DNA of 61,094 nt from Bacillota bacterium (lineage in GTDB: Bacteria; Bacillota; Negativicutes; Sporomusales; Sporomusaceae), in the NCBI GenBank assembly GCA_023443285.1, contig JAEZVB010000133.1, positions 1 through 61,094 on the forward strand. The letters are read 5' to 3'. The stretch's first letter is position 1. Every line of letters begins with the position of its first letter. The notes beneath the pieces were generated by a model. That model was not told the DNA's origin. It searched no databases and was given only the letters and a program-made list of their open reading frames with translations. The position numbers and the translations under genes are program-made. This document shows, one piece after another, positions 24,125 through 32,400 of this stretch.

Positions 24125-24439
24125 ATGAAAAAGCTTGCTTCAATTTATAAGGCTCTTGGCGACGAGACTCGACTAGAAATTATCAATATGCTTTGTGGGA
24201 AAGAACTCTGCGTATGTGATATAATTGACGCTTGTGACAAATCTCAGCCTGCAATATCACATCATCTAAAGATCTTAAAACAGGCGGGTTTATTGGAAGA
24301 TAGACGAGACGGAAAGTGGATATTTTATCGAATCAATTATGAAAATTTGAAGGTGGTAAAAACTTTTTTATATACGGTAATGAGACATGAAAATGAATTA
24401 GTTAAGTGTATACCTTGTTCGCCAAACCGGATGTTATAG
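24125..24439 (+). CDS. arsR: ArsR-family metalloid-responsive repressor
   Basis: A 104-residue winged-helix repressor. The hallmark As(III)-binding motif ELCVCDI is present at the start of the DNA-recognition region, followed by the helix-turn-helix QPAISHHLKILKQAGL. The C-terminal IPCSP supplies a further Cys that could complete a three-coordinate site. It lies between two aquaglyceroporin genes and downstream of acr3, which it probably controls. GGAG lies about 6 nt before the ATG at 24125; the in-frame ATG at 24113 overlaps the ribosome site and is less likely. Confidence 0.93.
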   Translation: MKKLASIYKALGDETRLEIINMLCGKELCVCDIIDACDKSQPAISHHLKILKQAGLLEDRRDGKWIFYRINYENLKVVKTFLYTVMRHENELVKCIPCSPNRML

Positions 24440-24463
24440 TATTATTGTATTAGGATAATACTA
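24437..24463. promoter_or_regulatory. Inverted repeat at the arsR stop codon
   Basis: TAGTATTAT and ATAATACTA, 9 nt apart, overlap the TAG stop. It could be a weak terminator or an operator for the downstream aquaglyceroporin. The rest of 24464-24706 shows no gene. Confidence 0.35.
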
Positions 24464-24723
24464 ATGTATTTGTGAATTTAATAATTAATTAAACAAGCAG
24501 GAATAGAATAAATAGTTGTAGAATATAGATTTATCAGAAATTTTAAATATATGGGGACAGAGATTAAAGAGACGTCCATTCATACGCCATAGTTACTACA
24601 ATGGTGATTTGTTTGGGTTTGTCTTTTTATTTTTGTCTAAGGGAGGGATGCTGTGTAATAAATAGTATCGTATTATAAAATCCATTGCAGTTTTATTATT
24701 ATTATTTTAAGGAGGGGTATTTA

Positions 24724-25452
24724 ATGACGACTCCGTTTTTGGGCGAATTTCTTGGGACAGCCGTGCTAATTATCTTTGGTAATGGCGTAGTTGCGAACTC
24801 TTTACTTAAGTCATCTAAAGCCGAGGGTTCAGGTTGGTTTAATATCATCACCGGATGGATGGTGGGTGTTGGCATGGGCGTATATGTTGCTATTGCCTGT
24901 GGCGCACCGCAAGCAGATATCAATCCGGCAGTAACCTTTGCCAAATTGCTTAATGGTGTGTATGCCACTCCCGAAGCAATTATGATTATGTTGTCGCAAC
25001 TTGCAGGTGGCTTTGCTGGCGGATGTATTACCTATCTATTCTTCCGTGGTCATTGGGAGCTGACAGAAGATCAAGGTATCAAGCTAGCTGTTTTCAGCAC
25101 AGGACCGGCAATTCGGAATTATGGTCAAAATCTGTTGTGTGAAATCATAGCAACATTTATGCTGGTTTTTGTCATCTTTGCTATGTTCTCCAAGCCTGTT
25201 GGCGGAATGGCTCCTGGATTTGGACCATTCATGGTCGCAGTTCTAGTGTGGGGCTTGGGTTCGAGCTTAGGCGGCACTACTGGATATGCTTTGAATCCAG
25301 CACGTGACTTAGGACCAAGACTTGCTCACGCTTTTTGCCCGATTCCTGGAAAAGGTTCTTCTGACTGGGCTTATTCCTGGGTTCCGGTAGTTGGTCCGTT
25401 TATCGGTGGCGGTATTGCTTTTGCAGCGGCAAAAGCTATCGGTTTAATCTAA
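24724..25452 (+). CDS. Aquaglyceroporin (MIP family), copy 2
   Basis: A 242-residue paralogue of the channel at 23123, identical over long stretches, including the N-terminus (MTTP.LGEFLG.AVLIIFGN) and both pore motifs (DINPAVTFAKLL, ALNPARDLGPRLAH). Differences are mostly conservative, so the duplication is not brand new but has been kept under selection. The ATG follows AAGGAGGGG. Flanking arsR on both sides, the pair probably serves metalloid or glycerol transport. An in-frame start 39 bp upstream lacks a ribosome site. Confidence 0.9.
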   Translation: MTTPFLGEFLGTAVLIIFGNGVVANSLLKSSKAEGSGWFNIITGWMVGVGMGVYVAIACGAPQADINPAVTFAKLLNGVYATPEAIMIMLSQLAGGFAGGCITYLFFRGHWELTEDQGIKLAVFSTGPAIRNYGQNLLCEIIATFMLVFVIFAMFSKPVGGMAPGFGPFMVAVLVWGLGSSLGGTTGYALNPARDLGPRLAHAFCPIPGKGSSDWAYSWVPVVGPFIGGGIAFAAAKAIGLI

Positions 25453-25469
25453 ATTAACTTAGGTTAAAA

Positions 25470-25517
25470 AAGCCTCCTATAGTAGCTGCAATAGCTACTA
25501 TAGGAGGCTTATTTTTA
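25470..25517 (+). terminator. Terminator of aquaglyceroporin copy 2
   Basis: An 18-bp stem AAGCCTCCTATAGTAGCT and its complement, loop GCAAT, then ATTTTTAT. A weaker GC hairpin with TTTTTC follows at about 25536-25559. Confidence 0.9.
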
Positions 25518-25679
25518 TGGGGATTGTAGTTACCCAAACACGGCCTGGCCGGGTTTTTCTTTACTATTTTCAGGTAGTATATCATTAAGAGAATGAAAGA
25601 GATAGGTAAGTGGTTTAATAAAAATGGGGGAAGCCTATAGGAAAAGTGAATTTTATTTATACTTGGAGGTGCGTTCATT

Positions 25680-26177
25680 ATGAAGAAAATATGGCTTGCC
25701 GGAGGTTGCTTCTGGGGTGTTGAAGCCTACTTTATGCAACTCAAAGGCGTTCTAAGTACAATTGTTGGATATGGGCAAGGAAGTACAGAAAGACCAACAT
25801 ATCAGCAGGTATGCACAGGAACCACCGGGCATACTGAGGTCTGTGAAGTTACTTATGATGAAAAGATATTGTCTTTACAGAAACTATTGGAACATTACTT
25901 CCGGATTATTGATCCAACTACGCTAAACCGTCAAGGTCCTGACCAAGGCACACAATATCGGACGGGGGTGTATTACTCAACAGAGCAAGACAAGGATGGT
26001 ATCGCTACATTTATTGAAAAAATGCAACAATACTATAATGATCCAATTGTTGTTGAAGTCGAGCCGGTAGGACGCTTTTTCCCGGCGGAGGATTATCATC
26101 AACAGTACCTGGAAAAGACACCTGGAGGATACTGCCATATTAATTTGGGTTTAGCGAAACCAGACGAACGTAAATAG
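25680..26177 (+). CDS. msrA: Peptide-methionine (S)-S-oxide reductase
   Basis: A 165-residue cytosolic repair enzyme that reduces methionine-S-sulfoxide in proteins using thioredoxin. The catalytic motif GGCFWGVEAYF is near the N-terminus (Cys at 9). Conserved blocks GTTGHTEVCEV and DQGTQYRTGVY are present, as is YHQQYLEKTPGGYCHIN near the C-terminus, with a Cys that may resolve the disulfide. TTGGAGGTG precedes the ATG. It stands alone, after the arsenic region. Confidence 0.95.
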   Translation: MKKIWLAGGCFWGVEAYFMQLKGVLSTIVGYGQGSTERPTYQQVCTGTTGHTEVCEVTYDEKILSLQKLLEHYFRIIDPTTLNRQGPDQGTQYRTGVYYSTEQDKDGIATFIEKMQQYYNDPIVVEVEPVGRFFPAEDYHQQYLEKTPGGYCHINLGLAKPDERK

Positions 26178-26296
26178 TCTGAGGGTTATACCATCTTCCT
26201 TTTCTGTTTTTAAACGGTTTTTTTTGAGAGATAAGCATTTTTGGGGATACCGGAAATAGCTTATAATAACTGGTTATTACAGAAAGGAGGAATATA

Positions 26297-27346
26297 GTGG
26301 ATTATCCTCATATTATGGCAATAGGGACGGCGATACCGCCATATGCTTTGCGGCAAGAGGAAATAAAGGAATTTGCGGCAGCGTTATTCCAAACGAAACT
26401 GGAGCATCTTGAAAGAGTGTTACCAGTATTTACAAATGGAATGATTCAAGTAAGGCATTTGTCGCGACCGCTTTCATGGTATCAGGAGGTACATTCCTTT
26501 GCCGAGGCTAATAAGGTTTATGAAGAGATGGCCATTAATCTAGCGGAGGAGGCTGCCGCCAAGGCTATTGCACAGGCAGATATTAACCCAGACGAGATTG
26601 GTATGGTCATATTCATATCATCTACCGGTATCGCTACGCCTACTGTGGACGCTAAAATCATCCAGAGCTTAGGTTTGTCACCGCATACGGTTCGGGTACC
26701 TATCTGGGGATTAGGGTGTGCCGGAGGTGTTTCCGGCCTTGCCCGCGCGGCTGAGTTAGCACAAGTGCTGAATGGAAAAGCTGTGCTGCTTATAGCCGTA
26801 GAGTTATGCAGTCTCACTTTTCAACGAAATGACTACTCGAAAGCCAATCTCGTCGGTACTAGCCTATTTAGCGATGGTGCAGCTGCAGTCTTGATTGGCG
26901 TCAACGCTAGCGATGGGCCGGCAGTATGCGGCAGCTATAGCACTTTATTCCCTGCTACAGAAGATATAATGGGCTGGGATATTACAGATACTGGGCTAAA
27001 GGTTCAGTTTTCTCGAGACATACCGAGCATTGTTAGACGATATTTGCCTAAACTTACAGGTAAAGCCTGTGAAAGCTGGGACATTGATATTGCTTCTGTT
27101 CATCATTATGTTGTACATCCAGGTGGTGCAAAAGTACTTAATGCCTACGCAGATAGTCTTAGACTATCTCTTGATAAGCTAGAGCATGCCTACCGGGTTT
27201 TGGCCTCTTATGGTAATATGTCAAGTGTCTCGGTTTTATTTGTTCTAGAGAGTTTTTTGACAGACACCCAACCGACAGGTCAATACGGGCTAATGCTAGC
27301 ATTAGGGCCGGGTTTTAGTGCAGAGCAGGTGCTATTTAGATGGTAA
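26297..27346 (+). CDS. bpsA: Type III polyketide synthase, BpsA-like
   Basis: A 349-residue chalcone/stilbene-synthase superfamily enzyme that extends acyl-CoA starters with malonyl-CoA. The Cys-His-Asn triad is visible: Cys in WGLGCAGGVSG, His in YVVHPGGAKV and Asn in ASYGNMSSVSV. The FGDG-type loop appears as LFSDGAAAVLIG. In Bacillus, BpsA makes alkylpyrones from long fatty acyl-CoAs and its neighbour BpsB methylates them. The same gene pair is present here with a 7-bp overlap, so lipophilic alkylpyrone or alkylresorcinol products are inferred. The start is GTG after AAAGGAGG. Confidence 0.9.
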   Translation: MDYPHIMAIGTAIPPYALRQEEIKEFAAALFQTKLEHLERVLPVFTNGMIQVRHLSRPLSWYQEVHSFAEANKVYEEMAINLAEEAAAKAIAQADINPDEIGMVIFISSTGIATPTVDAKIIQSLGLSPHTVRVPIWGLGCAGGVSGLARAAELAQVLNGKAVLLIAVELCSLTFQRNDYSKANLVGTSLFSDGAAAVLIGVNASDGPAVCGSYSTLFPATEDIMGWDITDTGLKVQFSRDIPSIVRRYLPKLTGKACESWDIDIASVHHYVVHPGGAKVLNAYADSLRLSLDKLEHAYRVLASYGNMSSVSVLFVLESFLTDTQPTGQYGLMLALGPGFSAEQVLFRW

Positions 27347-27864
27347 AGTGGATGATAGCCGGTTTGGCAATTATAATCATCATCCAACGGATAGCAGAAC
27401 TGGTGTTGGCCAACCGCAATCGGGTATGGGCGTTGAAACAAGGAGCCTGTGAATACGGTGCCAGGCATTATCCATTATTTTTTTTAGTACATACCACATG
27501 GCTGATTGGTTGGGTGTTTGAAGGTGGCTTCAATAATAGCTTAGCTTACTTCTGGCCAGGTTGGCTAAGCCTATTCCTATTCGCACAGGTAGTAAGATAT
27601 TGGTGTATAATCAGTCTCGGAAGATATTGGAATACCCGTGTTTTGATCATTCCTGAGGGTAAGATTGTCCGGCATGGACCCTACCGATTTCTAAAGCATC
27701 CTAATTACATGGCCGTTACTCTTGAACTATTCGTAGTGCCGCTCCTCTTTGACGCAGTATTTACTGCGGTTATTGCTACATGTGCTAATGCCGCCTTGCT
27801 ACTTTTAGTTAGAATTCCGGTGGAGGAACGCGCTCTATTAAGTCTTAGATTGCGAATGATATGA
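27340..27864 (+). CDS. bpsB: ICMT-family methyltransferase, BpsB-like
   Basis: A 174-residue integral membrane methyltransferase with about four helices. It has the isoprenylcysteine methyltransferase signature VRHGPYRFLKHPNYMAVTLE and a C-terminal EERAL. It overlaps the type III polyketide synthase gene (ATGGTAA), the arrangement of bpsA-bpsB in Bacillus, where the product O-methylates alkylpyrones. The inferred job is SAM-dependent O-methylation of the polyketide at the membrane. The end is slightly shorter than many homologues; ..RLRMI is followed directly by the stop. Confidence 0.85.
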   Translation: MVKWMIAGLAIIIIIQRIAELVLANRNRVWALKQGACEYGARHYPLFFLVHTTWLIGWVFEGGFNNSLAYFWPGWLSLFLFAQVVRYWCIISLGRYWNTRVLIIPEGKIVRHGPYRFLKHPNYMAVTLELFVVPLLFDAVFTAVIATCANAALLLLVRIPVEERALLSLRLRMI

Positions 27865-27910
27865 TCGTTAATTAAAACAGTTGTCAGTCATCAAATGATA
27901 ATGGCGATAC

Positions 27911-27960
27911 ATAAATATAACTCCTGCAAAATACTGTAATTTGCAGGAGTTATATTTATT
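27911..27960. terminator. Bidirectional terminator between bpsB and the selenoprotein gene
   Basis: Stem ATAAATATAACTCCTGCAAA with its near-perfect complement; A- and T-rich on both flanks. It serves convergent genes. Confidence 0.9.
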
Positions 27961-28010
27961 GTAGAATTGATTGGCTCAGATGCAGCAATTTTGTTATAGA
28001 AATCACTCTA

Positions 28011-28655
28011 CTATATGGTACCAACCTTTTTGAAATCCCTTTTTATACCCGGTTCACCTGGCTCCCAACCAGCTGGTAATCCTTCGCCGGTTGCCTCTCC
28101 ATACTGGATACCTTGTAACGTACGGATTACTTCCCATACGTTACGCCCCACTTCGCGAGGATAGACAGAGTAATAGCGGATTCGCCCGCTCGGATCGATA
28201 ATAAAGGTTGCTCGGTAAGCCGCTCCCTTGTCCTTATCCAACACGCCGTAGGCCAGTGAAATACTACCATTACGGTCGGAAAGGAGCGGGTACATTACTT
28301 TCCTAGCGTTAGGCGAGGTTTCAGCAAATACTTTATGGGAATATACGCTGTCAGTGCTGATTGCTATGGCATCTGCGCCGAGTTCGCGGATGCAAGGATA
28401 TGCAGCGGCAACTGCCGCTAATTCTGTTGGTCAAACAAAGGTGAAGTTACTGGAATAAAAGAAAAGAAGCAACCAGCAATCTCGAAAGTCCTTTAGGCAA
28501 ACTTCTATTTCTTTTCCGCGGTAGTATGCCGGAGAACAGAAATCAGGAGCATTCTCCTCTAGACGGAAGCAGGTTCTCTCATATACTTGCATAGGATGTT
28601 TTTCTTTACAGAGGCATTTATAGTTTTTGACGGTTTCCATCTCATTTTCAGCCAT
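28011..28655 (-). CDS. Selenocysteine-containing peroxiredoxin (TGA recoded at the peroxidatic position)
   Basis: A 214-residue AhpC/Prx1-type peroxidase read through an in-frame TGA at 28433-28431. The frame reads FFYSSNFTFV-(TGA)-PTELAAVAAAYPC, and in the family this position is the peroxidatic Cys of FTFVCPTE, so residue 75 is inferred to be selenocysteine. After the TGA the same frame stays open to a normal stop with family blocks STDSVYSHKVF, YRATFIIDPSG and PAGWEPGEPG. The C-terminal resolving Cys (usually VCPAGW) is Leu here (GLPAGW), and the active-site Pro before the Sec is Ser. The N-terminal half is unusually Cys-rich (KCLC, RTC, DFC, EVC, RDC). AGGAGG lies 9 nt before the ATG at 28655. 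Without recoding it would appear as two fragments. Confidence 0.88.
28404..28433 (-). promoter_or_regulatory. Bacterial SECIS-like element with its recoded TGA
   Basis: On the minus strand the TGA (28433-28431) is followed by 11 nt, then a hairpin AGCGGC-AGTT-GCCGCT (28419-28404). The 6-bp GC-rich stem, a 4-nt loop with G in its first two bases, and a loop about 18 nt after the TGA match the known rules for bacterial SECIS elements, which lie inside the coding sequence. Confidence 0.75.
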
Positions 28656-28910
28656 ATCATACAACCTCCTTTGATGGGCTTAATGTATGATATGTTACTG
28701 GTTATGTAATGGTCATAAGTAGTAGCGATTTTCATAGGAAAAAACGACTTCACGAAAGGAGTATTTTGCGTAGTTATATAGAAATATCATAAAAAGTGAG
28801 ACAAACTGTGGATTTGTAACTTTGCTTACTTATTAGTAATGGCAGTATGCATGTATATTTTTTCTTAAAAATAAAGCTATTTTAAACGTCAATCAAAGGG
28901 GGCTGAGTAT

Positions 28911-30026
28911 ATGGAAACAAAAAATCTGGAATTAACTAAACAATTACGGCATGATTTGCATCAGCATCCGGAACTCTCCAATCAGGAATCTTGGACAAAA
29001 CAGTATTTAATCGCTTTCCTCAAAGCCAACACAAGGCTGGAGATTGTGGACAAAGGCTGTTGGTTCTATGCAATTTATCATGCAGGCAAAGATAAAAAAA
29101 ATATTGCTTTTCGTGCGGATTTCGACGCTCTGCCTATGCCGGAAACTATCGATATTCCCTATGCTTCACGGATTAGTGGAGTATCCCACAAATGCGGCCA
29201 TGATGGTCATGCCGCCTCACTTGCCGGCTTTGCGTTGGAAATCGATCAGAAAGGTGCTGACAAAAATATCTTTTTTCTTTTCCAGCATGCGGAGGAAACG
29301 GGAGAGGGTGCTGCCCAGTGTGCTTCCTTCATTAAGAAGCATAATATCCAGGAAATTTACGCGTATCATAACCGGAGCGGTATGGTGCTAAAGTCTGTCA
29401 ACATAATCGACGGAACTAGCTTCTGCGCTTCCAAGGGCATGACTATCCACATGGAAGGGTCACCGGCACATGCCAGTGAGCCGGAGAAGGGAGCAAATCC
29501 TGCTTTTGCTATTGCAAAGATCATTGATGCCATTCCGGGGTTCCACTCGATGGACAGCATCAAGGGTATGGTTCTCTGCACTGTTATTCAGGTGGATATC
29601 GGCGAAAGAGCCTTCGGTGTATCTGCGAGCAAGGGTGATTTGCTCTTAACCATCCGTGCTTTATTTGAAACCGAGCTTGAAAAGCTTCAGAAAAACCTGG
29701 AAGAACTTGCGCGGGTTCAAGCAAAAGCGTACAACCTTAAGGTGAGTTTTTCCTACAATGACGCCTTCCCAGAAACAGTAAACCATAAGGAAAGCTCTGA
29801 TAAAATTCGGCAGGTTTGTAAGTCCAAAGGTATTCGTCTCATTGAATTGAAGGAACCTTTCCGGGCTTCCGAAGATTTCGGTCATTATTTGAAGCAAACT
29901 AAGGGAGCGATTTGTTTTATCGGAAACGGCGAGGATTATCCTCCTTTGCATAGCTACGAATATGATTTTCCTGATGAAATTATCGAAACCGCGGTTGAAC
30001 TATTCAAGGGACTTGCTGAACTGTAA
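28911..30026 (+). CDS. M20-family amidohydrolase
   Basis: A 371-residue cytosolic metal-dependent amidase/peptidase of the HipO/AbgB/N-acyl-amino-acid type. Metal-site and catalytic motifs seen are RHDLHQHPELSNQE, AFRADFDALP, HKCGHDGHAASL and FQHAEETGEGA, with a dimerisation domain from about 175 to 285. It removes an acyl group from an amino acid or similar amide; the substrate is unknown. The ATG follows AAAGGGGGC. It is divergent from the selenoprotein peroxiredoxin gene, with 255 bp between them and no other feature that I recognise. Confidence 0.9.
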   Translation: METKNLELTKQLRHDLHQHPELSNQESWTKQYLIAFLKANTRLEIVDKGCWFYAIYHAGKDKKNIAFRADFDALPMPETIDIPYASRISGVSHKCGHDGHAASLAGFALEIDQKGADKNIFFLFQHAEETGEGAAQCASFIKKHNIQEIYAYHNRSGMVLKSVNIIDGTSFCASKGMTIHMEGSPAHASEPEKGANPAFAIAKIIDAIPGFHSMDSIKGMVLCTVIQVDIGERAFGVSASKGDLLLTIRALFETELEKLQKNLEELARVQAKAYNLKVSFSYNDAFPETVNHKESSDKIRQVCKSKGIRLIELKEPFRASEDFGHYLKQTKGAICFIGNGEDYPPLHSYEYDFPDEIIETAVELFKGLAEL

Positions 30027-30034
30027 TAAATAAA

Positions 30035-30054
30035 GACCTCCCACCGGGGGAGGT
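30035..30054 (+). terminator. Short hairpin between convergent genes
   Basis: GACCTCCC-ACCG-GGGAGGTC; no T-run, so termination would be weak. Confidence 0.45.
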
Positions 30055-30086
30055 CAAACGTTGGGGCGCATAATACTACGATCCCA

Positions 30087-30686
30087 TCAATGGGGGCAAA
30101 CAAGTGATTGCCAATCGCCATATTCCATATAGCTTTTGGTTTTGTTAACAGTGGCTTCTCCATGAAGTTTATTAACTATATGAAGGGATAAATCAATACC
30201 GGCTGATATTCCACCGGCAGTCATGATTTTCCCGTTGTCCGTGTACCTTTTATTCGGATTAATAATTGTATTTGGAGCTATCTCTCGTAAGTTATCAATT
30301 ACTTCATGGTGCGTAGTTGCTTCAAGATAATCAAGAAGACCTAGTACACCAAGAAGTCTAGCACCTGAGCATACTGACATCATTATTTTTGAACTTTCGT
30401 TTGTTTTGGCTAGCCAGTTAAGGACATCTTGTTTCTTTATTTCGGCTCTGGTTCCTACTCCGCCAGGGATCACCAGGATGTCAATTGGAGGGTGGTTATT
30501 AAAGTTGTAATCAGGTACTACCCTCAATCCATTTATAGATTTTATTTCGATTCCATCACTGGATATTGTAAAAACCTTAAAGAGTTGATAATTATTCAGC
30601 TCTGATGTTACAGAAAACACTTCATACGGTCCAGCAAAATCGAGAAGTTCGATATTGTTGAACAAAAAAATACCTACATTATTCAT
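30087..30686 (-). CDS. DJ-1/PfpI-family protein (GlxA/isonitrile hydratase-like)
   Basis: A 199-residue class I glutamine amidotransferase-like protein. It has the nucleophile-elbow Cys in MMSVCSGARLLG (near residue 100) and the LLDFAGPYEVF block typical of the DJ-1 domains found in isonitrile hydratases and in GlxA-type regulators, but no AraC DNA-binding domain follows. It overlaps the upstream DJ-1 gene by 4 bp, so the two are co-translated. Likely roles are stress protection or small-molecule hydrolysis; no substrate can be named. Confidence 0.85.
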   Translation of the reverse strand: MNNVGIFLFNNIELLDFAGPYEVFSVTSELNNYQLFKVFTISSDGIEIKSINGLRVVPDYNFNNHPPIDILVIPGGVGTRAEIKKQDVLNWLAKTNESSKIMMSVCSGARLLGVLGLLDYLEATTHHEVIDNLREIAPNTIINPNKRYTDNGKIMTAGGISAGIDLSLHIVNKLHGEATVNKTKSYMEYGDWQSLVCPH

Positions 30687-31294
30687 AAAAGTGATTCCTC
30701 CTTTAGATTAAATCCCATTAAATGCTTAACTTTACAGCCGTTTTCTGGAGATGTCAGCATCTCGAGTAGCTTAAAGGATACATCTAAGGCTGTTGCTGGG
30801 GATGAAGAGGTTATAATATTTGCGTCGATTACTATCGGTTGATTTACTACTACAACCCCAAAATCAGCTAATTGTTTTTGACGCAACCCGCCATTTAGAT
30901 GATAGGTAGTGCCTTTACGACCTTGTAACACTCCGCTTTTGGCAACAGGCAAAGCTCCAACGCATATGGAGGCAATGATTTTACCGGCACAGTTGAATTC
31001 TTGGATAATGGAAAGAAATTCTTCGCTAAACGCATCGGCATAAAAGCCGGCAGATTCAAAGCCACCGGGAATTGCCAGTGCGTCAAACATATTCACGTCA
31101 ACCTCCGAAAGCTGCATTTCAGGAGTTACGGTAAAATTCCAGGTACTCTTTAATTCCTTATGCAGGCCACAAGTTATCGTATCAGTACAACCGTCTCCCT
31201 CCAGCTTATTCCAACCTAATACATCGGTAAAAACGCTGGCTTCATAGGCTTCGAAGCCATTAGACAGAAAAAGCAAAACCTTCTTTGGTTTCAT
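30683..31294 (-). CDS. DJ-1/PfpI-family protein (ThiJ-like)
   Basis: A 203-residue DJ-1 superfamily protein with the first-strand acid in LFLSNGFEAYEAS and the nucleophile Cys in IIASICVGALPVA (near 110), followed by the usual GVLQGRKGTTYH. It is close to the YajL/DJ-1 glyoxalase and chaperone group. It is the first gene of a two-gene operon with the neighbouring DJ-1 homologue and is divergent from a LysR regulator, which probably controls both genes. The product is cytosolic. Confidence 0.88.
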   Translation of the reverse strand: MKPKKVLLFLSNGFEAYEASVFTDVLGWNKLEGDGCTDTITCGLHKELKSTWNFTVTPEMQLSEVDVNMFDALAIPGGFESAGFYADAFSEEFLSIIQEFNCAGKIIASICVGALPVAKSGVLQGRKGTTYHLNGGLRQKQLADFGVVVVNQPIVIDANIITSSSPATALDVSFKLLEMLTSPENGCKVKHLMGFNLKEESLL

Positions 31295-31422
31295 TAATTT
31301 ACCACCATCCCCAAAGTTTGTATGGAAATTTCTTGTGATTCATCTTATCATAGAAGGAACAAACAATAAAATTGAATAATTAGAACGTAACATTCGATAA
31401 TGATGAATTGGGGAAATGTGCT

Positions 31423-32310
31423 ATGGAGTTTCGTGAACTTAAAACCTTTGCAGCTATTGCAAAACTTGGCAGTTTTGTACAGGCAGCAGATTCGCTGGGA
31501 TATGCTCAATCAACCATAACAAACCATATTCAGAAGCTCGAAACCGAGATGGGAGTGAGATTATTTGAACGGCTTGGGCATCGGGTGATGTTGACAAACC
31601 AGGGAAAATCACTGTTGCCTTATGCTGAGCAGATAATCAAGCTTACTTCTGAGGCAACGAAAATGGTAGCAAATCCTGATATTCCTCAAGGTACACTGAC
31701 CATCGGAACAAACGAATCTTTAGGTACTTATCGTTTGCCGGTGTTGTTGCAAGCGTATCGGCAGGCTTATCCCAAGGTAGAGATGATCCTAAAGTTTGCG
31801 CAATGTGACGCAATTTGCGAGGATATTCGTCGAAACAAAATGGACGTTGGCGTTATAATCAATAACAAGATTTGGGACAATGATTTTATAGTAGAGCACA
31901 TTTCCAGCGAAGAAATGCTTTTTCTGGCAGATTCCAATCACCCGCTTGCCCAAAGAAAAAGCGTTAGACCGAGTGACTTGGCTGAAACCTGCGTAATTCT
32001 CACAGAACCGGGCTGCAGCTATCGTATGACGGTACAAAAAATCTTTAAAGATTTCAAAATTACCCCGCAATCCGTGCTTGAAGCCAGTAGTATTGAAACA
32101 ATAAAGCAACTTATTATGCTCGGACTAGGAATATCCATGCTGCCACGTTTTACAGTAAAAAAGGAGTTAGACGAAGGGCGAATGCAAGTTATTGGGTGGG
32201 AAGCACCTGCTTTTGATTATACTGTGCAGGTATTATACCATAAGGACAAATGGATAGTACCTTCGCTACAAGCATTCTTGAATATGACGCGAGAAATACT
32301 GGGACACTGA
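31423..32310 (+). CDS. LysR-family transcriptional regulator
   Basis: A 295-residue regulator. The N-terminal helix-turn-helix is EFRELKTFAAIAKLGSFVQAA..LGYAQSTITNHIQKLE, and the C-terminal effector-binding domain is periplasmic-binding-protein-like (about 90-290). It is divergent from the two DJ-1 genes with 128 bp between, the classic arrangement for a LysR regulator and its target. GGGGA lies 8 nt before the ATG at 31423; an in-frame TTG at 31408 is less likely. Confidence 0.92.
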   Translation: MEFRELKTFAAIAKLGSFVQAADSLGYAQSTITNHIQKLETEMGVRLFERLGHRVMLTNQGKSLLPYAEQIIKLTSEATKMVANPDIPQGTLTIGTNESLGTYRLPVLLQAYRQAYPKVEMILKFAQCDAICEDIRRNKMDVGVIINNKIWDNDFIVEHISSEEMLFLADSNHPLAQRKSVRPSDLAETCVILTEPGCSYRMTVQKIFKDFKITPQSVLEASSIETIKQLIMLGLGISMLPRFTVKKELDEGRMQVIGWEAPAFDYTVQVLYHKDKWIVPSLQAFLNMTREILGH

Positions 32311-32400
32311 AATTAAGGGGGTCGCGCTGAAACAGTACATTCCAACACGGCCTCTTTTGGTATGCTAAGTATTTGATTGTGATAGAGAACAACTAGTTGG

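Noticed and set aside
28011..28664. Two separate genes or a frameshifted peroxiredoxin pseudogene
   Set aside because: Both parts are in the same frame, separated only by one TGA at the catalytic codon, and a SECIS-like hairpin follows. A random nonsense mutation at precisely that codon is much less likely.
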